A stretch of 64,000 nucleotides of DNA from Propionivibrio sp. (GCA_016705685.1 JADJLB010000010.1:588501-652500), one strand, 5' to 3'. Counted from the first letter of the stretch, positions 8,197 through 18,178 are shown. Notes: generated by a model not told the origin, from the sequence alone. Program-made: numbers and translations.

Positions 8197-9459
8197 CTAG
8201 ACGCCTAGCAGCAGGCGGGCCGGGTCTTCCAGCGCTTCCTTCATGGTCACCAGACCGAGCACAGCTTCGCGTCCGTCGATGATGCGATGATCGTAGGACA
8301 TGGCCAGATAGTTGATCGGACGGATGACGATCTGGCCGTTTTCGACAACGGCACGATCCTTGGTGGCATGGATGCCGAGAATCGCCGATTGCGGCGGATT
8401 GATGATCGGCGTCGATAACATCGAACCGAAAATGCCGCCATTGGAAATCGAGAAGGTGCCTCCGGTCAGATCTTCCATCGACAATTTGCCGTCCTTGGCC
8501 TTCTGGCCGAATTCACCGATCTTCTTCTCGATGTCGGCGATGCTCATCTGGTCGGCATCGCGCAGAATCGGTACGACCAACCCGCGCGGGCTACCCACGG
8601 CGATACCGATGTCGATATAGCCGTGATAGACGATATCGGCGCCGTCCACCGAGGAATTGATGATCGGAAACTTCTGCAAGGCAGCAACAGCGGCCTTGAC
8701 GAAAAATCCCATGAAGCCAAGGCGAACGCCATGCGCCTTTTCGAATTTGTCGCCGTATTCCTTGCGTAGCGCCATCACGGGCGCCATGTTGACTTCATTG
8801 AACGTGGTCAAGATGGCATTGGTCGATTGCGACTGGACCAAGCGTTCGGCAACCCGAGCCCGCAGTCGGGACATGGGCACGCGCTGCTCCGGGCGACCGT
8901 CAAGTGGAATCGACACGCTTGGCGCGGGCGGCAGTGCAAACGAGGAAACCGATGCGGGCTTTGCGGTTGCCGGTGGCGTCGAAGCCGGCGCGGAGGCCGC
9001 TTTGGCCGGTGCGCCCAACGCGTCTTCCTTGGTGACGCGGCCACCGCGACCGGTACCGGTCACCTGGCTGGCAGAAAGTCCTTTCTCGTCCAGAATCTTG
9101 CGTGCCGCCGGCATGGCCACGCCGGCCGCCGTGGGCGTAGCCGGGCTGGCGGCGGGTGCGGACGGTGCTGCTGGCGCTTCCCTGACGGCGGCTGGCGCAG
9201 AAGACGCTACCGTCGCCGTGGCTTCGGTATCGATGCGGGCGATCAATTCGCCGGCGACGACGGTGTCGCCATTCTGTTTGATGATTTCTATCAACACGCC
9301 GCTCGCCGGCGCAGGAAGCTCAAGGACAACCTTGTCGGTCTCGATGTCAATCAGGTTTTCGTCCCGCGACACGGCCTCTCCGGCATTCTTGTGCCAGGTG
9401 ACCAGCGTCGCCTCGGCGACCGATTCTGACAACTGTGGAACTTTCACGTCGATGATCAT
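8197..9459 (-). CDS. sucB: Dihydrolipoyllysine succinyltransferase (E2 of 2-oxoglutarate dehydrogenase)
   Basis: Core subunit that transfers the succinyl group to CoA. Domains in order: a lipoyl domain with Lys43 in [10 protein letters not shown], an Ala/Pro-rich linker, a peripheral-subunit-binding domain (about residues 110-150, ending [11 protein letters not shown]), another Ala/Pro linker, and the catalytic domain with the active-site motif [12 protein letters not shown] chose ATG 9459 because GGAG lies five bases upstream; GTG 9465 is an alternative. The gene sits 12 bases from sucA and about 110 bases from lpdA, giving the E1-E2-E3 order. Confidence 0.97.
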   Translation of the reverse strand: MIIDVKVPQLSESVAEATLVTWHKNAGEAVSRDENLIDIETDKVVLELPAPASGVLIEIIKQNGDTVVAGELIARIDTEATATVASSAPAAVREAPAAPSAPAASPATPTAAGVAMPAARKILDEKGLSASQVTGTGRGGRVTKEDALGAPAKAASAPASTPPATAKPASVSSFALPPAPSVSIPLDGRPEQRVPMSRLRARVAERLVQSQSTNAILTTFNEVNMAPVMALRKEYGDKFEKAHGVRLGFMGFFVKAAVAALQKFPIINSSVDGADIVYHGYIDIGIAVGSPRGLVVPILRDADQMSIADIEKKIGEFGQKAKDGKLSMEDLTGGTFSISNGGIFGSMLSTPIINPPQSAILGIHATKDRAVVENGQIVIRPINYLAMSYDHRIIDGREAVLGLVTMKEALEDPARLLLGV

Positions 9460-9471
9460 GTTCACTCCGAT

Positions 9472-12321
9472 TTATGCGTATTTGTACTGTTCGATTTCGC
9501 CCAGAGCGGACTCGATCAGCGCTTTTTGTTGCGTGATGTGCTTGCTGAAATAACCCGCCGCCGGGGAGGGTGACGCCGGACGGGATACCAGCAACAGATG
9601 TTGCTTGCTGTTGAACGAACGGTCCAGATGTTGACGCGAGGCGATCCAGTACCAAGCCCCCTGGTTGCGCGGCTCTTCCTGACACCAGACGATCTCGGTG
9701 GCTTTGGGATACTTCGAAAGCTCGGCGGCAAAGGCTTCTTGCGGGAAGGGATAGAGTTGCTCAAGGCGGGCGATGGCAATCGTGTCGATATTCTTCTCGC
9801 GGCGTGCGGCAAGAAGTTCGTAGTAGATCTTGCCAGTGCAGAAGATGACGCGTTTCACTTTCTTGACATCGATCGGATCCACTTCGCCAATCACCAGTTG
9901 AAATCCACCCTTGGCGATTTCGTCCATGGTCGACACGGCGTCCTTATGGCGCAACAGCGACTTCGGCGTAAACACGATCAGGGGCTTGCGCTGTTTGCGT
10001 ATGGCCTGCCGACGCAGCATGTGGAAAACCTGTGCCGGCGTCGATGGCTGGCAGACTTCCATATTCATCTCGGCGCACAACTGCATGAAACGTTCGATAC
10101 GCGCCGAAGAATGCTCGGGTCCCTGCCCCTCATAGCCATGCGGCAGGAGCAGGACAAGACCGCAGGCACGGCCCCATTTTGTTTCGCCGGAAGCAATGAA
10201 CTGATCGATAACCACCTGGGCGCCGTTCACAAAGTCGCCGAACTGGGCTTCCCAGACCACCAGCTCGAAAGGATTCGACGTGGAATAGCCGAATTCGAAC
10301 GCCAGCACAGCTTCTTCGGAAAGCACGGAGTCGAAACACTGGAAGCTCGCCTGTTTTTCTTCCAGGTTGGCCAGTGGATAGTAGGTGCCTTCGTCCCAAT
10401 GCTCGCGTTTCTGGTCATGCAACGCGGCATGCCGGTGGAAGAAAGTGCTCCGCCCGACATCTTCGCCGGAGATGCGTACGCCATGCCCGGACACAAGCAA
10501 TGAAGCGTAGGCCAGGTTTTCCCCCATGCCCCAGTCGAAGGGCAAGCTGCCCTGACCCATCAGCCGGCGGTCTTCGATGATTCGCTTGACGCGGCCATGC
10601 AGGGTGAAGTTCTCGGGAATTGCGGTGAGGCGATCGGCGAGGCGCTTGATTTCCTTCGTCGGAATGGTGGTGTCGCAGTTTTCGATATACTTTGTCGGCA
10701 GGAAGGGCGCCCAGTCGATCGTCATCGGATGGGTATAACCGGCGATAACCGGGTTGTACAACAATTCTCCGCGATCGAGATGGTCACGGTAGCTCTGGAT
10801 CATGTGTTCCGGCCCATCGCCGGGCAGTACCCCTTCGGCGACCAAGCGGTCGGCATACAGCTTGCGCGTCCCGGGATGTGCCGATATCCGCTTGTACATC
10901 AGCGGTTGTGTGACCATAGGTTCGTCCTGTTCGTTGTGTCCGAGCTTGCGGAAACAGACGATATCGATGACGACATCTTTTCTGAACTCCTGCCTGAACT
11001 CGACGGCCAGACGGGTCACCAGCGCCACGGCTTCCGGGTCGTCGCCATTGACGTGGAAGATGGGCGCATTGGACATCTTGAAGATGTCGGTGCAATACAG
11101 CGACGAACGCGAATCGCGTGGATCGGAGGTGGTAAACCCGATCTGGTTATTGACCACGATATGCACCGTTCCACCCGTCCCGTAACCACGGGTCTGAGAA
11201 AAATTGAGCATTTCCTGATTGACGCCCTGGCCAGCTACGGCGGCATCGCCATGAATAAGCACCGGGAAAATCTTCTCTTGGGCTCCCTCGCCACGACGGT
11301 GTTGCCGGGCATAGGCCATGCCGATGACAACAGGGTTGACGATTTCGAGATGCGAGGGGTTGAATGCCAGGGTCAAATGGCAGGCGCCTCCCGGGGTCGA
11401 CACGTCGGATGCGTAGCCAAGGTGGTACTTGACGTCGCCGGAGGTCAGATCCTGCGCCTTCTTGCCCTCAAACTCGTCAAACAGCATCGCGGGTTCCTTG
11501 CCCAGCGTATTGACCAGGACGTTCAGACGCCCCCGATGCGCCATGCCGACAACAATGTCATCGACGCCCGCGCCGCCGGCAACACGCACCAGTTCGTCCA
11601 GTGCGACGATCAGGGATTCTCCGCCCTCCAGCGAAAACCGTTTCTGGCCGACGTAGCGGGTATGCAGATAGCGTTCGAGCGTCTCGGCCGCGGTCAGGCG
11701 TTCCAGGAATCGCAGCTTCTGGGCCGAAGTGTAGGTGCCCTTGGCGCGTATCGGCTCGAGGCGGGCCTGCAGCCAGCGCTTCTCGGTAATGTTGTCGATG
11801 TACATGTACTCGATGCCAATCGAACTGCAGTAGGTCTCCTTGACGACATCGAGAATCTGGCCAAAAGTGGATCGTTCGGCAACGCCTTTGAAGGATCCGG
11901 CGTTGAACGGCGTATTGATATCGGCATCGTCCAAACCATAGAACGCCGGGTCGAGCTCGTTGATGACCGGCCGCGTCTGGCGCTTGAGCGGGTCGAGATT
12001 GGCCCAGCGCGCACCGAGCGTGCGGTAAGCCGTAATGAGCTGCAGAACGCTGACCTGTTTCTTGTCATCGACGGGTCGCGACAAAGTGGCGCGATACCCC
12101 CCCAACAGGGCCTGCTTGGCAAAGGCATTCACCACCGGGAGATGGGGAACGTCGCGGGCTACCACGCCGGGCAGTTGCGCCAGCTTGTCGAAGTAGTCGC
12201 GCCAGTCGCCGGGAACCGAGGCGGGGTTGTCGAGGTAGTTCTCGTAGAGCTCTTCCACAAAGGGGGCATTGCCGCCGAAAAGTAGCGACGTTCCGCAAAG
12301 CTGATTCATCATGGCATTCAT
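9472..12321 (-). CDS. sucA: 2-Oxoglutarate dehydrogenase E1 component
   Basis: Thiamine-diphosphate enzyme that decarboxylates 2-oxoglutarate and succinylates the lipoyl domain of SucB. About 949 residues, the normal length. The N-terminus NAPFVEELYENYLDNP is the segment that docks to E2/E3 in this family. The thiamine-binding region carries HGDAAVAGQGVNQE and the nearby GTVHIVVNNQIGFTT. The ATG at 12321 is followed by a second good ATG at 12312, so the first three residues are uncertain; the reading frame further upstream has no family similarity. A hairpin at 12391-12414 separates it from gltA. Confidence 0.97.
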   Translation of the reverse strand: MNAMMNQLCGTSLLFGGNAPFVEELYENYLDNPASVPGDWRDYFDKLAQLPGVVARDVPHLPVVNAFAKQALLGGYRATLSRPVDDKKQVSVLQLITAYRTLGARWANLDPLKRQTRPVINELDPAFYGLDDADINTPFNAGSFKGVAERSTFGQILDVVKETYCSSIGIEYMYIDNITEKRWLQARLEPIRAKGTYTSAQKLRFLERLTAAETLERYLHTRYVGQKRFSLEGGESLIVALDELVRVAGGAGVDDIVVGMAHRGRLNVLVNTLGKEPAMLFDEFEGKKAQDLTSGDVKYHLGYASDVSTPGGACHLTLAFNPSHLEIVNPVVIGMAYARQHRRGEGAQEKIFPVLIHGDAAVAGQGVNQEMLNFSQTRGYGTGGTVHIVVNNQIGFTTSDPRDSRSSLYCTDIFKMSNAPIFHVNGDDPEAVALVTRLAVEFRQEFRKDVVIDIVCFRKLGHNEQDEPMVTQPLMYKRISAHPGTRKLYADRLVAEGVLPGDGPEHMIQSYRDHLDRGELLYNPVIAGYTHPMTIDWAPFLPTKYIENCDTTIPTKEIKRLADRLTAIPENFTLHGRVKRIIEDRRLMGQGSLPFDWGMGENLAYASLLVSGHGVRISGEDVGRSTFFHRHAALHDQKREHWDEGTYYPLANLEEKQASFQCFDSVLSEEAVLAFEFGYSTSNPFELVVWEAQFGDFVNGAQVVIDQFIASGETKWGRACGLVLLLPHGYEGQGPEHSSARIERFMQLCAEMNMEVCQPSTPAQVFHMLRRQAIRKQRKPLIVFTPKSLLRHKDAVSTMDEIAKGGFQLVIGEVDPIDVKKVKRVIFCTGKIYYELLAARREKNIDTIAIARLEQLYPFPQEAFAAELSKYPKATEIVWCQEEPRNQGAWYWIASRQHLDRSFNSKQHLLLVSRPASPSPAAGYFSKHITQQKALIESALGEIEQYKYA

Positions 12322-12390
12322 CTGTGCTCGAATCTCTTTAGTAGGTTCGGAAAATATGGCCGGACGATGAACATACCGACCAGACGAGAA

Positions 12391-12414
12391 AGGCGACAGC
12401 CATCGCTGTCGCCT
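12391..12414 (-). terminator. Perfect 10-bp hairpin between gltA and sucA
   Basis: AGGCGACAGC and GCTGTCGCCT form a perfect 10-bp stem with a four-base loop, about 23 bases after the gltA stop on the minus strand. The following bases read TTCTCG, a weak U-tract, so partial termination or mRNA processing between gltA and sucAB-lpdA is more likely than a full stop. Confidence 0.5.
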
Positions 12415-12437
12415 CCATGTACTGCTGACCCTGCTTC

Positions 12438-13733
12438 TTAGCGCTGGTTGAGCGGCGGGACATTGCGCGCGGGCGTTCCAATATAAAGTTGACGTGGACG
12501 ACCGATCTTGTATTCCGGGTCGGCAATCATTTCTTCCCACTGTACCATCCAGCCAACCGTACGTGCCAGGGCGAAAATACAGGTGAACATCGAGGTCGGG
12601 ATGCCGATGGCCTTCTGGACGATACCCGAGTAGAAATCAACGTTCGGATAAAGTTTCTTGTCGATGAAGTAACTGTCTTCCAGCGCAATCCGCTCGAGTT
12701 CCATGGCCAATTTGAAGAGTGGATCGTTTTCCAGGCCCTGTTCCTTCAAGACGTCGGCGCAGACCTTTCGCATCAGCGTGGCGCGCGGATCGAAGTTCTT
12801 GTAGACGCGGTGCCCGAAACCCATCAGCTTGAAGGGATCGTCCTTGTCCTTGGCACGTTTGATGAACTCGGGAACACGCGATACATCACCAATCTCTTCG
12901 AGCATCTTCAGACAGGCCTCGTTGGCGCCGCCATGCGCCGGCCCCCACAGGCAGCCGATACCCGCCGAAACGCAGGCATAGGGGTTGGCGCCGGACGAAC
13001 CCGCGAGGCGGACAGTCGACGTCGAGGCGTTCTGCTCGTGGTCGGCATGCAGGGTAAAGATGGTGTCCAGCGCGTGCACCAGAACCGGATTGGGCTTGTA
13101 GGTCTCGCACGGCGTACCGAACATCATGTGCATGAAATTAGCCGTATAGTCCAGATCATTTCGCGGATACATGAACGGCTGGCCGGTGTGGTACTTGTAC
13201 GCGTAGGCGACGATCGTCGGCAACTTGGCGATGATCCGGTTGTAGCTGATATTGCGGTGTTCGGCGTCGGAGAAATCTTCGGCTTCGTGATAGAACGCCG
13301 AGAGGGCGCCGACCACACCGACCAGAACGGCCATCGGATGTGCATCGCGACGAAAGCCCTGGTAGAACTTGACCAGTTGCTCGTGCAACATGGTGTGATC
13401 CTTGATCGTCGATTCGAAGGCGCTTTTTTCCTCGGTGTTCGGCAGTTCGCCGTGCTTCAGCAAGTAAGCCACATCAAGGAAGTTGCATTGGGTCGCCAGT
13501 TGCTCGATCGGATAGCCGCGATACAGCAGTTCGCCCTTGTCTCCGTCAATAAACGTGATCTTCGACCGGCATGCGGCCGTCGACAGAAAACCGGAGTCGT
13601 AGGTAAACATCCCAGTTTTGGCGGCCAATGCCCGAATGTCGATACAGTCGTTGCCAATGACCGGCGTCATGATCGGGAATTCGACGGGGTCCCGGCCTTC
13701 GATAATCAAGGTAGCTTTGCGTTCGGTGGTCAT
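12438..13733 (-). CDS. gltA: Citrate synthase (type II, hexameric family)
   Basis: Condenses acetyl-CoA with oxaloacetate at the entry of the TCA cycle. It is 431 residues, like E. coli GltA. Catalytic regions are visible: [15 protein letters not shown] with the active-site histidine, [15 protein letters not shown] with the second histidine, and [14 protein letters not shown]. The aspartate region near PNVDFYSG is also present. The N-terminal beta domain typical of the NADH-sensitive type II enzymes is present. The gene lies downstream of sdhE with a 70-base gap and probably belongs to the gntR-sdh operon. Confidence 0.97.
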   Translation of the reverse strand: MTTERKATLIIEGRDPVEFPIMTPVIGNDCIDIRALAAKTGMFTYDSGFLSTAACRSKITFIDGDKGELLYRGYPIEQLATQCNFLDVAYLLKHGELPNTEEKSAFESTIKDHTMLHEQLVKFYQGFRRDAHPMAVLVGVVGALSAFYHEAEDFSDAEHRNISYNRIIAKLPTIVAYAYKYHTGQPFMYPRNDLDYTANFMHMMFGTPCETYKPNPVLVHALDTIFTLHADHEQNASTSTVRLAGSSGANPYACVSAGIGCLWGPAHGGANEACLKMLEEIGDVSRVPEFIKRAKDKDDPFKLMGFGHRVYKNFDPRATLMRKVCADVLKEQGLENDPLFKLAMELERIALEDSYFIDKKLYPNVDFYSGIVQKAIGIPTSMFTCIFALARTVGWMVQWEEMIADPEYKIGRPRQLYIGTPARNVPPLNQR

Positions 13734-13803
13734 ACGAATCTCCGGTTCAGATGTTTAAGGCGCTTGATCTCGGTGTTCCCGAAGTCGGGACATTTTCGTT
13801 ACT

Positions 13804-14058
13804 CTACTTTACTCTGACATCCCGCAACATGTTCACAACTTCGGCCTGCAAAGAATTCTCACACTCGCGCTTGCCGGTAATCAGCGGCCACAGCTCGAGA
13901 TCCTCCATATCGGCCAACTGAATAAAAGCCACCGCCTGTGCCGGAGTCAAATCATGGAATTGTCTTTCGAGGAAACCTCCCAAAAGCAAATCCATTTCCA
14001 GCATGGCGCGGCGCGTACAACGCCAGCGCAAACGGTTAAGTTCTGCGCTGGATATCAT
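13804..14058 (-). CDS. sdhE: SdhE, FAD assembly factor for succinate dehydrogenase
   Basis: Small (84 residues) assembly factor (formerly DUF339) that promotes covalent flavinylation of SdhA. The N-terminal helix contains RRAMLEMD, where the family usually has the RGxxE motif; the glycine is replaced by alanine here. Downstream helices with FLERQFHDLTPAQ and MEDLELWPLI match the family. The ATG at 14058 shares a base with the sdhB stop (TGATG); a TTG three bases earlier is possible but unlikely. Its position inside the sdh-gltA operon supports the call. Confidence 0.93.
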   Translation of the reverse strand: MISSAELNRLRWRCTRRAMLEMDLLLGGFLERQFHDLTPAQAVAFIQLADMEDLELWPLITGKRECENSLQAEVVNMLRDVRVK

Positions 14059-14771
14059 CAAATTGCTCGCCTGACCATCATTTCCTTGATTTTGCCAATG
14101 GCTTGCGTCGGATTCAGATTCTTTGGACAGACTTCAACGCAATTCATGATGGTGTGACAACGGAACAAGCGATAAGGGTCTTCAAGATCGTCAAGGCGCG
14201 CGTTGGTTGCTTCATCACGCGTGTCGGCAATGAAACGATACGCGTTCAGCAAACCGGCGGGGCCGACGAACTTGTCCGGGTTCCACCAGAACGACGGGCA
14301 CGATGTCGAGCAGCAGGCACAGAGAATGCACTCATAAAGGCCGTTGAGTTCTTCGCGGTCCTCCGGGGTCTGCAGACGCTCGCGGTCCGGCGGTGGGGAG
14401 TCGTTGATCAGGTACGGCTTGACCGAGTGATACTGCTTGAAGAACTGGGTCATATCGACGATCAGATCGCGGATGACCGGAAGACCCGGCAGAGGGCGTA
14501 AAACAACTGGCTGTTTGAGTTCGCTGATTTCGGTCAGACAGGCCAAACCGTTCTTGCCGTTGATGTTCATCGCGTCGGAACCGCATATCCCTTCACGACA
14601 CGAGCGGCGGTACGACAGCGAATCGTCTTTGGCCTTGAGCTTGGTCAGCACGTCGAGCAGCTTGCGATCGATCGTCGGATCAATCTCGATCGAAATGTCC
14701 TGCATGTACGGCGCGTTGTCCTTGTCCGGATCGTAGCGGTAAATCTTGAATTGCATTGTTGGGCTTGACAT
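14058..14771 (-). CDS. sdhB: Succinate dehydrogenase iron-sulfur subunit
   Basis: Electron-transfer subunit of complex II carrying three clusters. The N-terminal domain has the [2Fe-2S] ligands in CREGICGSDAM and a later cysteine (LACLTE). The C-terminal domain has CILCACCSTSCP and CHTIMNCVEVCPK for the [4Fe-4S] and [3Fe-4S] clusters. An AGGAG sequence lies nine bases before ATG 14771, but ATG 14777 is also in frame, with a spacing of only three. It follows sdhA at about 30 bases. Confidence 0.97.
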   Translation of the reverse strand: MSSPTMQFKIYRYDPDKDNAPYMQDISIEIDPTIDRKLLDVLTKLKAKDDSLSYRRSCREGICGSDAMNINGKNGLACLTEISELKQPVVLRPLPGLPVIRDLIVDMTQFFKQYHSVKPYLINDSPPPDRERLQTPEDREELNGLYECILCACCSTSCPSFWWNPDKFVGPAGLLNAYRFIADTRDEATNARLDDLEDPYRLFRCHTIMNCVEVCPKNLNPTQAIGKIKEMMVRRAI

Positions 14772-14804
14772 AGTCATTGACTCCTGGGCGTGATGGTGCC
14801 GAGA

Positions 14805-16589
14805 TCAGTAGGCACGCGTCTTTAGCGCGATGGTTTCGACGGAAAGCGGCTTGAGTTGCACCGGTTTGTAGCTCAGTTTGTTGCCTTCACGGTGCCACAG
14901 GGTGTGTTTGAGCCACAGCTCATCGTCCCGCCCGTTCGGATTGGCGGCGGTATCCGGTGCGTCGTCGCGCACATGGGCGCCGCGCGACTCCTTGCGCGCC
15001 TCGGCAGACACCATCGTCGACTTGGCCACCTCGATCAGGTTGTCAAGCTCCAGCGCTTCGACGCGTGCCGTGTTCCAGGTCGCTGACTTGTCGCCTATTT
15101 CGGTCAGGTGCACCGCTTTCTCGATATCACAGATCTTGCTCACACCTTCCACCAGCATGTCTTTGAAGCGGAACACGCCGCAGTGTTTCTGCATCGTACG
15201 CTGCAATTCGAGACGCGTTTCATTGACGCTCGCACCGCCCTTCTGGGTATTCAGCCGGTTCAGGCGTGCCAGTGTGTAATCGGCAAAGTCTGCGGGCAGT
15301 TCCTTCAGGGCATTCGGGCCGGCCTTGACCGCCTCGACGACCGAATCACCAGAAGACTTGCCGAAGACCAGCAAGTCGAGCAGTGAGTTGGTGCCCAAAC
15401 GATTGGCGCCATGCACCGACGCACAGGCGCATTCGCCGGCCGCGTAGAAACCGGTCACGGTGCTGCCGTCGGGATTGACGACCTGACCATGGAAGTTGGT
15501 CGGGATACCGCCCATCTGGTAATGGCAGGTCGGCACCACCGGAATCGGCGCCTTGATCGGGTCGATGCCGGCAAACTGGATCGAAATTTCCCGGATACCC
15601 GGCAAACGCTTCATGATCGTCGCCGGATCGAGGTGCGTGATATCGAGCAAGACGAAATCCTTGGCCGGACCACAACCCCGACCTTCGTTGATTTCAGTCA
15701 CCATGGCCCGCGAAACGACATCGCGTGACGCCAGATCCTTGGCGTTCGGCGCGTAACGCTCCATGAAGCGCTCGTTATCCGAATTGCGCAGGATACCGCC
15801 TTCACCACGCACACCTTCGGTAATCAGCACGCCGGCGCCGGCCACGCCGGTCGGATGGAACTGCCAGAACTCCATGTCTTCGAGGGCAATACCGGCACGT
15901 GCCGCCATGCCCAGACCGTCACCCGTATTGATGAAAGCGTTGGTCGATGAGTAGTAGATGCGGCCGGCACCGCCAGTGGCAAAGATGGTGGCCTTGGCAT
16001 GGAAGGCGACGATCTCGCCGGTTTCCATTTCCAGGGCAATGACGCCCAAGACTTGCCCGTCGGCATCGCGGATCAGATCGAGCGCCATCCATTCAACGAA
16101 AAACTGGGTATTGGCACGCACGTTGCGCTGATACAGCGCATGCAGCATCGCGTGACCGGTGCGGTCGGCCGCCGCGCAGGCGCGACGAACGGGCTTTTCA
16201 CCAAAGTTGGACATATGCCCGCCAAACGGACGCTGGTAAATCTTGCCCTCGTCGGTCCGGTCAAATGGCATGCCGAAGTGCTCGAGCTCGACAACGGCCT
16301 CAGGCGCCTTGCGGCACATGAATTCGATGGCATCCTGGTCGCCGAGCCAGTCGGACCCCTTGACGGTGTCGTACATATGCCAATGCCAATGATCTTCCTC
16401 GGAGTTGCCCAGCGACGCCGAAACTCCCCCCTGCGCAGCAACGGTGTGCGAACGCGTTGGAAAGACCTTGGACAGCACAGCGGTTTTCAGCCCTGCTTCG
16501 GAAAGCTGTATGGCGGCACGCAGTCCGGCACCGCCGGCACCGACGATCACTGCATCAAATTTGCGTACGGAAATGGTTAGCTTGCTCAC
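14805..16589 (-). CDS. sdhA: Succinate dehydrogenase flavoprotein subunit
   Basis: Catalytic subunit oxidising succinate to fumarate. It is 594 residues. The FAD-binding motif VGAGGAGLRAAIQLSEAG is N-terminal, and the covalent FAD histidine is in TRSHTVAAQGG. Active-site segments GEGGILRNS and TCHYQMGGIPTN are present, and the C-terminal domain ends in the normal PVQLKPLSVETI region. The start is GTG directly adjacent to the sdhD stop. SdhE, encoded two genes downstream, is expected to assist attachment of the flavin. Confidence 0.98.
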   Translation of the reverse strand: MSKLTISVRKFDAVIVGAGGAGLRAAIQLSEAGLKTAVLSKVFPTRSHTVAAQGGVSASLGNSEEDHWHWHMYDTVKGSDWLGDQDAIEFMCRKAPEAVVELEHFGMPFDRTDEGKIYQRPFGGHMSNFGEKPVRRACAAADRTGHAMLHALYQRNVRANTQFFVEWMALDLIRDADGQVLGVIALEMETGEIVAFHAKATIFATGGAGRIYYSSTNAFINTGDGLGMAARAGIALEDMEFWQFHPTGVAGAGVLITEGVRGEGGILRNSDNERFMERYAPNAKDLASRDVVSRAMVTEINEGRGCGPAKDFVLLDITHLDPATIMKRLPGIREISIQFAGIDPIKAPIPVVPTCHYQMGGIPTNFHGQVVNPDGSTVTGFYAAGECACASVHGANRLGTNSLLDLLVFGKSSGDSVVEAVKAGPNALKELPADFADYTLARLNRLNTQKGGASVNETRLELQRTMQKHCGVFRFKDMLVEGVSKICDIEKAVHLTEIGDKSATWNTARVEALELDNLIEVAKSTMVSAEARKESRGAHVRDDAPDTAANPNGRDDELWLKHTLWHREGNKLSYKPVQLKPLSVETIALKTRAY

Positions 16590-16937
16590 TTAAATTCTCC
16601 ACAGAATCTGCACCGCCCAGCCGGCATAGCCGACCAGCGCCGCAGCGGTTGCAATCATCAGGAGCAGACGCAAGCCGTCCGGCTTGATGTAGTCCATCCA
16701 GATATCTCGGATACCGATCCAGACATGATAGAAAAGGCTGACGAAGAACAGGAAGCTGGCAAATTTCATGAACCCGTTGGCAAAAATACCACGCCAGCTC
16801 GCATGGGAATCTGGCGCGACCGCCAGGACTACCACCAACAATATGACGGTGTAGATCGCCATGATGATGGCCGTCGCGCGCTGAATGACCCAGTCCTTGA
16901 GGCCGTAATGCGCCCCGACAAGAATTCGATTTACCAT
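16590..16937 (-). CDS. sdhD: Succinate dehydrogenase membrane anchor subunit
   Basis: A 115-residue membrane protein with three predicted transmembrane helices, anchoring SdhAB and contributing to the quinone site. The N-terminal ILVGAHYGLKDWVIQRATAI and the FYHVWIGIRDIWMDYIKP segment, with a candidate haem-ligand histidine and quinone-site Asp-Tyr, match SdhD of betaproteobacteria. The ATG start overlaps the sdhC stop by seven bases. Confidence 0.93.
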   Translation of the reverse strand: MVNRILVGAHYGLKDWVIQRATAIIMAIYTVILLVVVLAVAPDSHASWRGIFANGFMKFASFLFFVSLFYHVWIGIRDIWMDYIKPDGLRLLLMIATAAALVGYAGWAVQILWRI

Positions 16938-17323
16938 AGCACCTTTCCTCCAATGATCAGGGTCATGGCGATGCTCACCGCAAAAACTATCTTGCTGGAA
17001 AGACGCGCCGATTCAAGGTCGATTCCCTTGTGCAAATCCAGTAACAGATAGCGGATGCCGGCACAGAAGTGGTGGAAATACAACCAGATCAGTCCGAGCA
17101 AGATCAGTTTGACCAGAGGATGGGCAACGAAACTCTTGCACAGGGCAAAGGTTTCGGGTGACGCAAGACTGCCCTCAAACAACCAGAGCAGAACGGGCAG
17201 GAGTAGAAAAAGCACTGCGCCGCTGACACGGTGTACGATCGACAGAATACCGGGTAGCGGTAGTCGTATCGTCATCAGGTCCAGGTTTTTTGGACGCTTC
17301 TTTTTTAGAATCATTTCTGCCAT
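16931..17323 (-). CDS. sdhC: Succinate dehydrogenase cytochrome b556 subunit
   Basis: A 130-residue membrane subunit with three hydrophobic helices. SIVHRVSGAVLF, containing the quinone-site serine/arginine region, and HHFCAGIRYLLLDLH, with the haem b histidine, are the two family signatures. The start is ATG 17323. A gap of 114 bases without a gene separates it from gntR, which is read in the same direction; I found no clear promoter there, so sdhC may depend on the promoter before gntR. Confidence 0.95.
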   Translation of the reverse strand: MAEMILKKKRPKNLDLMTIRLPLPGILSIVHRVSGAVLFLLLPVLLWLFEGSLASPETFALCKSFVAHPLVKLILLGLIWLYFHHFCAGIRYLLLDLHKGIDLESARLSSKIVFAVSIAMTLIIGGKVLW

Positions 17324-17437
17324 GGAATCACCCCTTCCGTTGTACGGCCAAAAAGGCCGCTTAGACCTACTTCAAACCAATAAGTTCGAGCCACCAAACA
17401 GCTTTCCCTTACCCCGCAAAACCTGCTTTGCCGCGAA

Positions 17438-18178
17438 CTACCCCAATTCGTTGTGATAGTAAAAATTCTGAGTCGAGTAAAATCCGCGACGCCATTCCAC
17501 GGGTTTACTGTCATAGGTGTACGTGACGCGCTCGACAAGCAGCAAGGGGCTACCCTCGGCCACTTGCAACAACTCTGCACTCACCCTGTCGGCGGAAACT
17601 GCCCGCAAGCGTTCCTCCGCCCGAATAATGCGAACCGCATACCTGCTCTCGAACAGGCTGTACATGGATACCGCGACCGAATTGAGAATATCCAGTGACA
17701 GATCGGGAAACAACTCGCCGGGCAGATAGATTTCATCAAAAACAGCCGGTTCATCCCCAAATTTCATCAATCGGCGAACAATGTTGATTGGCGCACCCGG
17801 CTCCAGAGCGAGCGTTCGGGCCACATCGGCTCCCGCCTTGGCTCGCCAGCACTCCAAAGGAATGCTTTGCAACCGGAGCAGCTCGCCCTCATTGGAGGCC
17901 AACCGAAGGAAGCGAAAAAAGGATCGCGGATCGTCGTGAGTCGAAACGAAGGTGCCCTTGCCCTGGCGACGCACCAGCAGATTTTCGTTCGCCAACTCAT
18001 CAATTGCCTTGCGTACCGTACCCTGACTTACACCAAAGCGTTCGGCCAGTTCGGATTCGCTGGGTATGATGTCGCCCGGTTTCCATTCACCCGATTCTAG
18101 GCTTCTTGTAATCAGCGCCCTGATTTGTTGATAGAGCGGACTGAAGGTTGGGGAGTGGGTTGTTGCCGGCCGGTTCAT
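17438..18178 (-). CDS. GntR-family transcription regulator with UTRA domain (HutC type)
   Basis: A 246-residue regulator. The N-terminal winged helix-turn-helix (about residues 12-80) contains PLYQQIRALITR, PSESELAERFGVSQGTVRKA and RRQGKGTFV, classic for GntR. The C-terminal part (about 95-240) is a UTRA small-molecule-binding domain ending VERVTYTYDSKPVEW. ATG 18178 was chosen; the frame upstream is AT-rich promoter DNA. It heads the sdh-gltA-suc-lpd gene row and is divergent from mdh. The palindrome at 18229-18240 in its own promoter, repeated before aceA, is the likely operator. The effector is unknown; a TCA intermediate is an inference from context. Confidence 0.92.
   Translation of the reverse strand: MNRPATTHSPTFSPLYQQIRALITRSLESGEWKPGDIIPSESELAERFGVSQGTVRKAIDELANENLLVRRQGKGTFVSTHDDPRSFFRFLRLASNEGELLRLQSIPLECWRAKAGADVARTLALEPGAPINIVRRLMKFGDEPAVFDEIYLPGELFPDLSLDILNSVAVSMYSLFESRYAVRIIRAEERLRAVSADRVSAELLQVAEGSPLLLVERVTYTYDSKPVEWRRGFYSTQNFYYHNELG

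Noticed and set aside
10597-12285. Long plus-strand open frame (562 codons) opposite sucA
   Set aside because: It is antisense to a perfectly conserved E1 gene. High GC leaves few stops in the shadow frame, and it shows no domain or ribosome-binding site.
12489-13817. Plus-strand open frame of 442 codons opposite gltA
   Set aside because: It is a shadow of citrate synthase with low-complexity, Arg/Gly-rich translation and no recognisable family.
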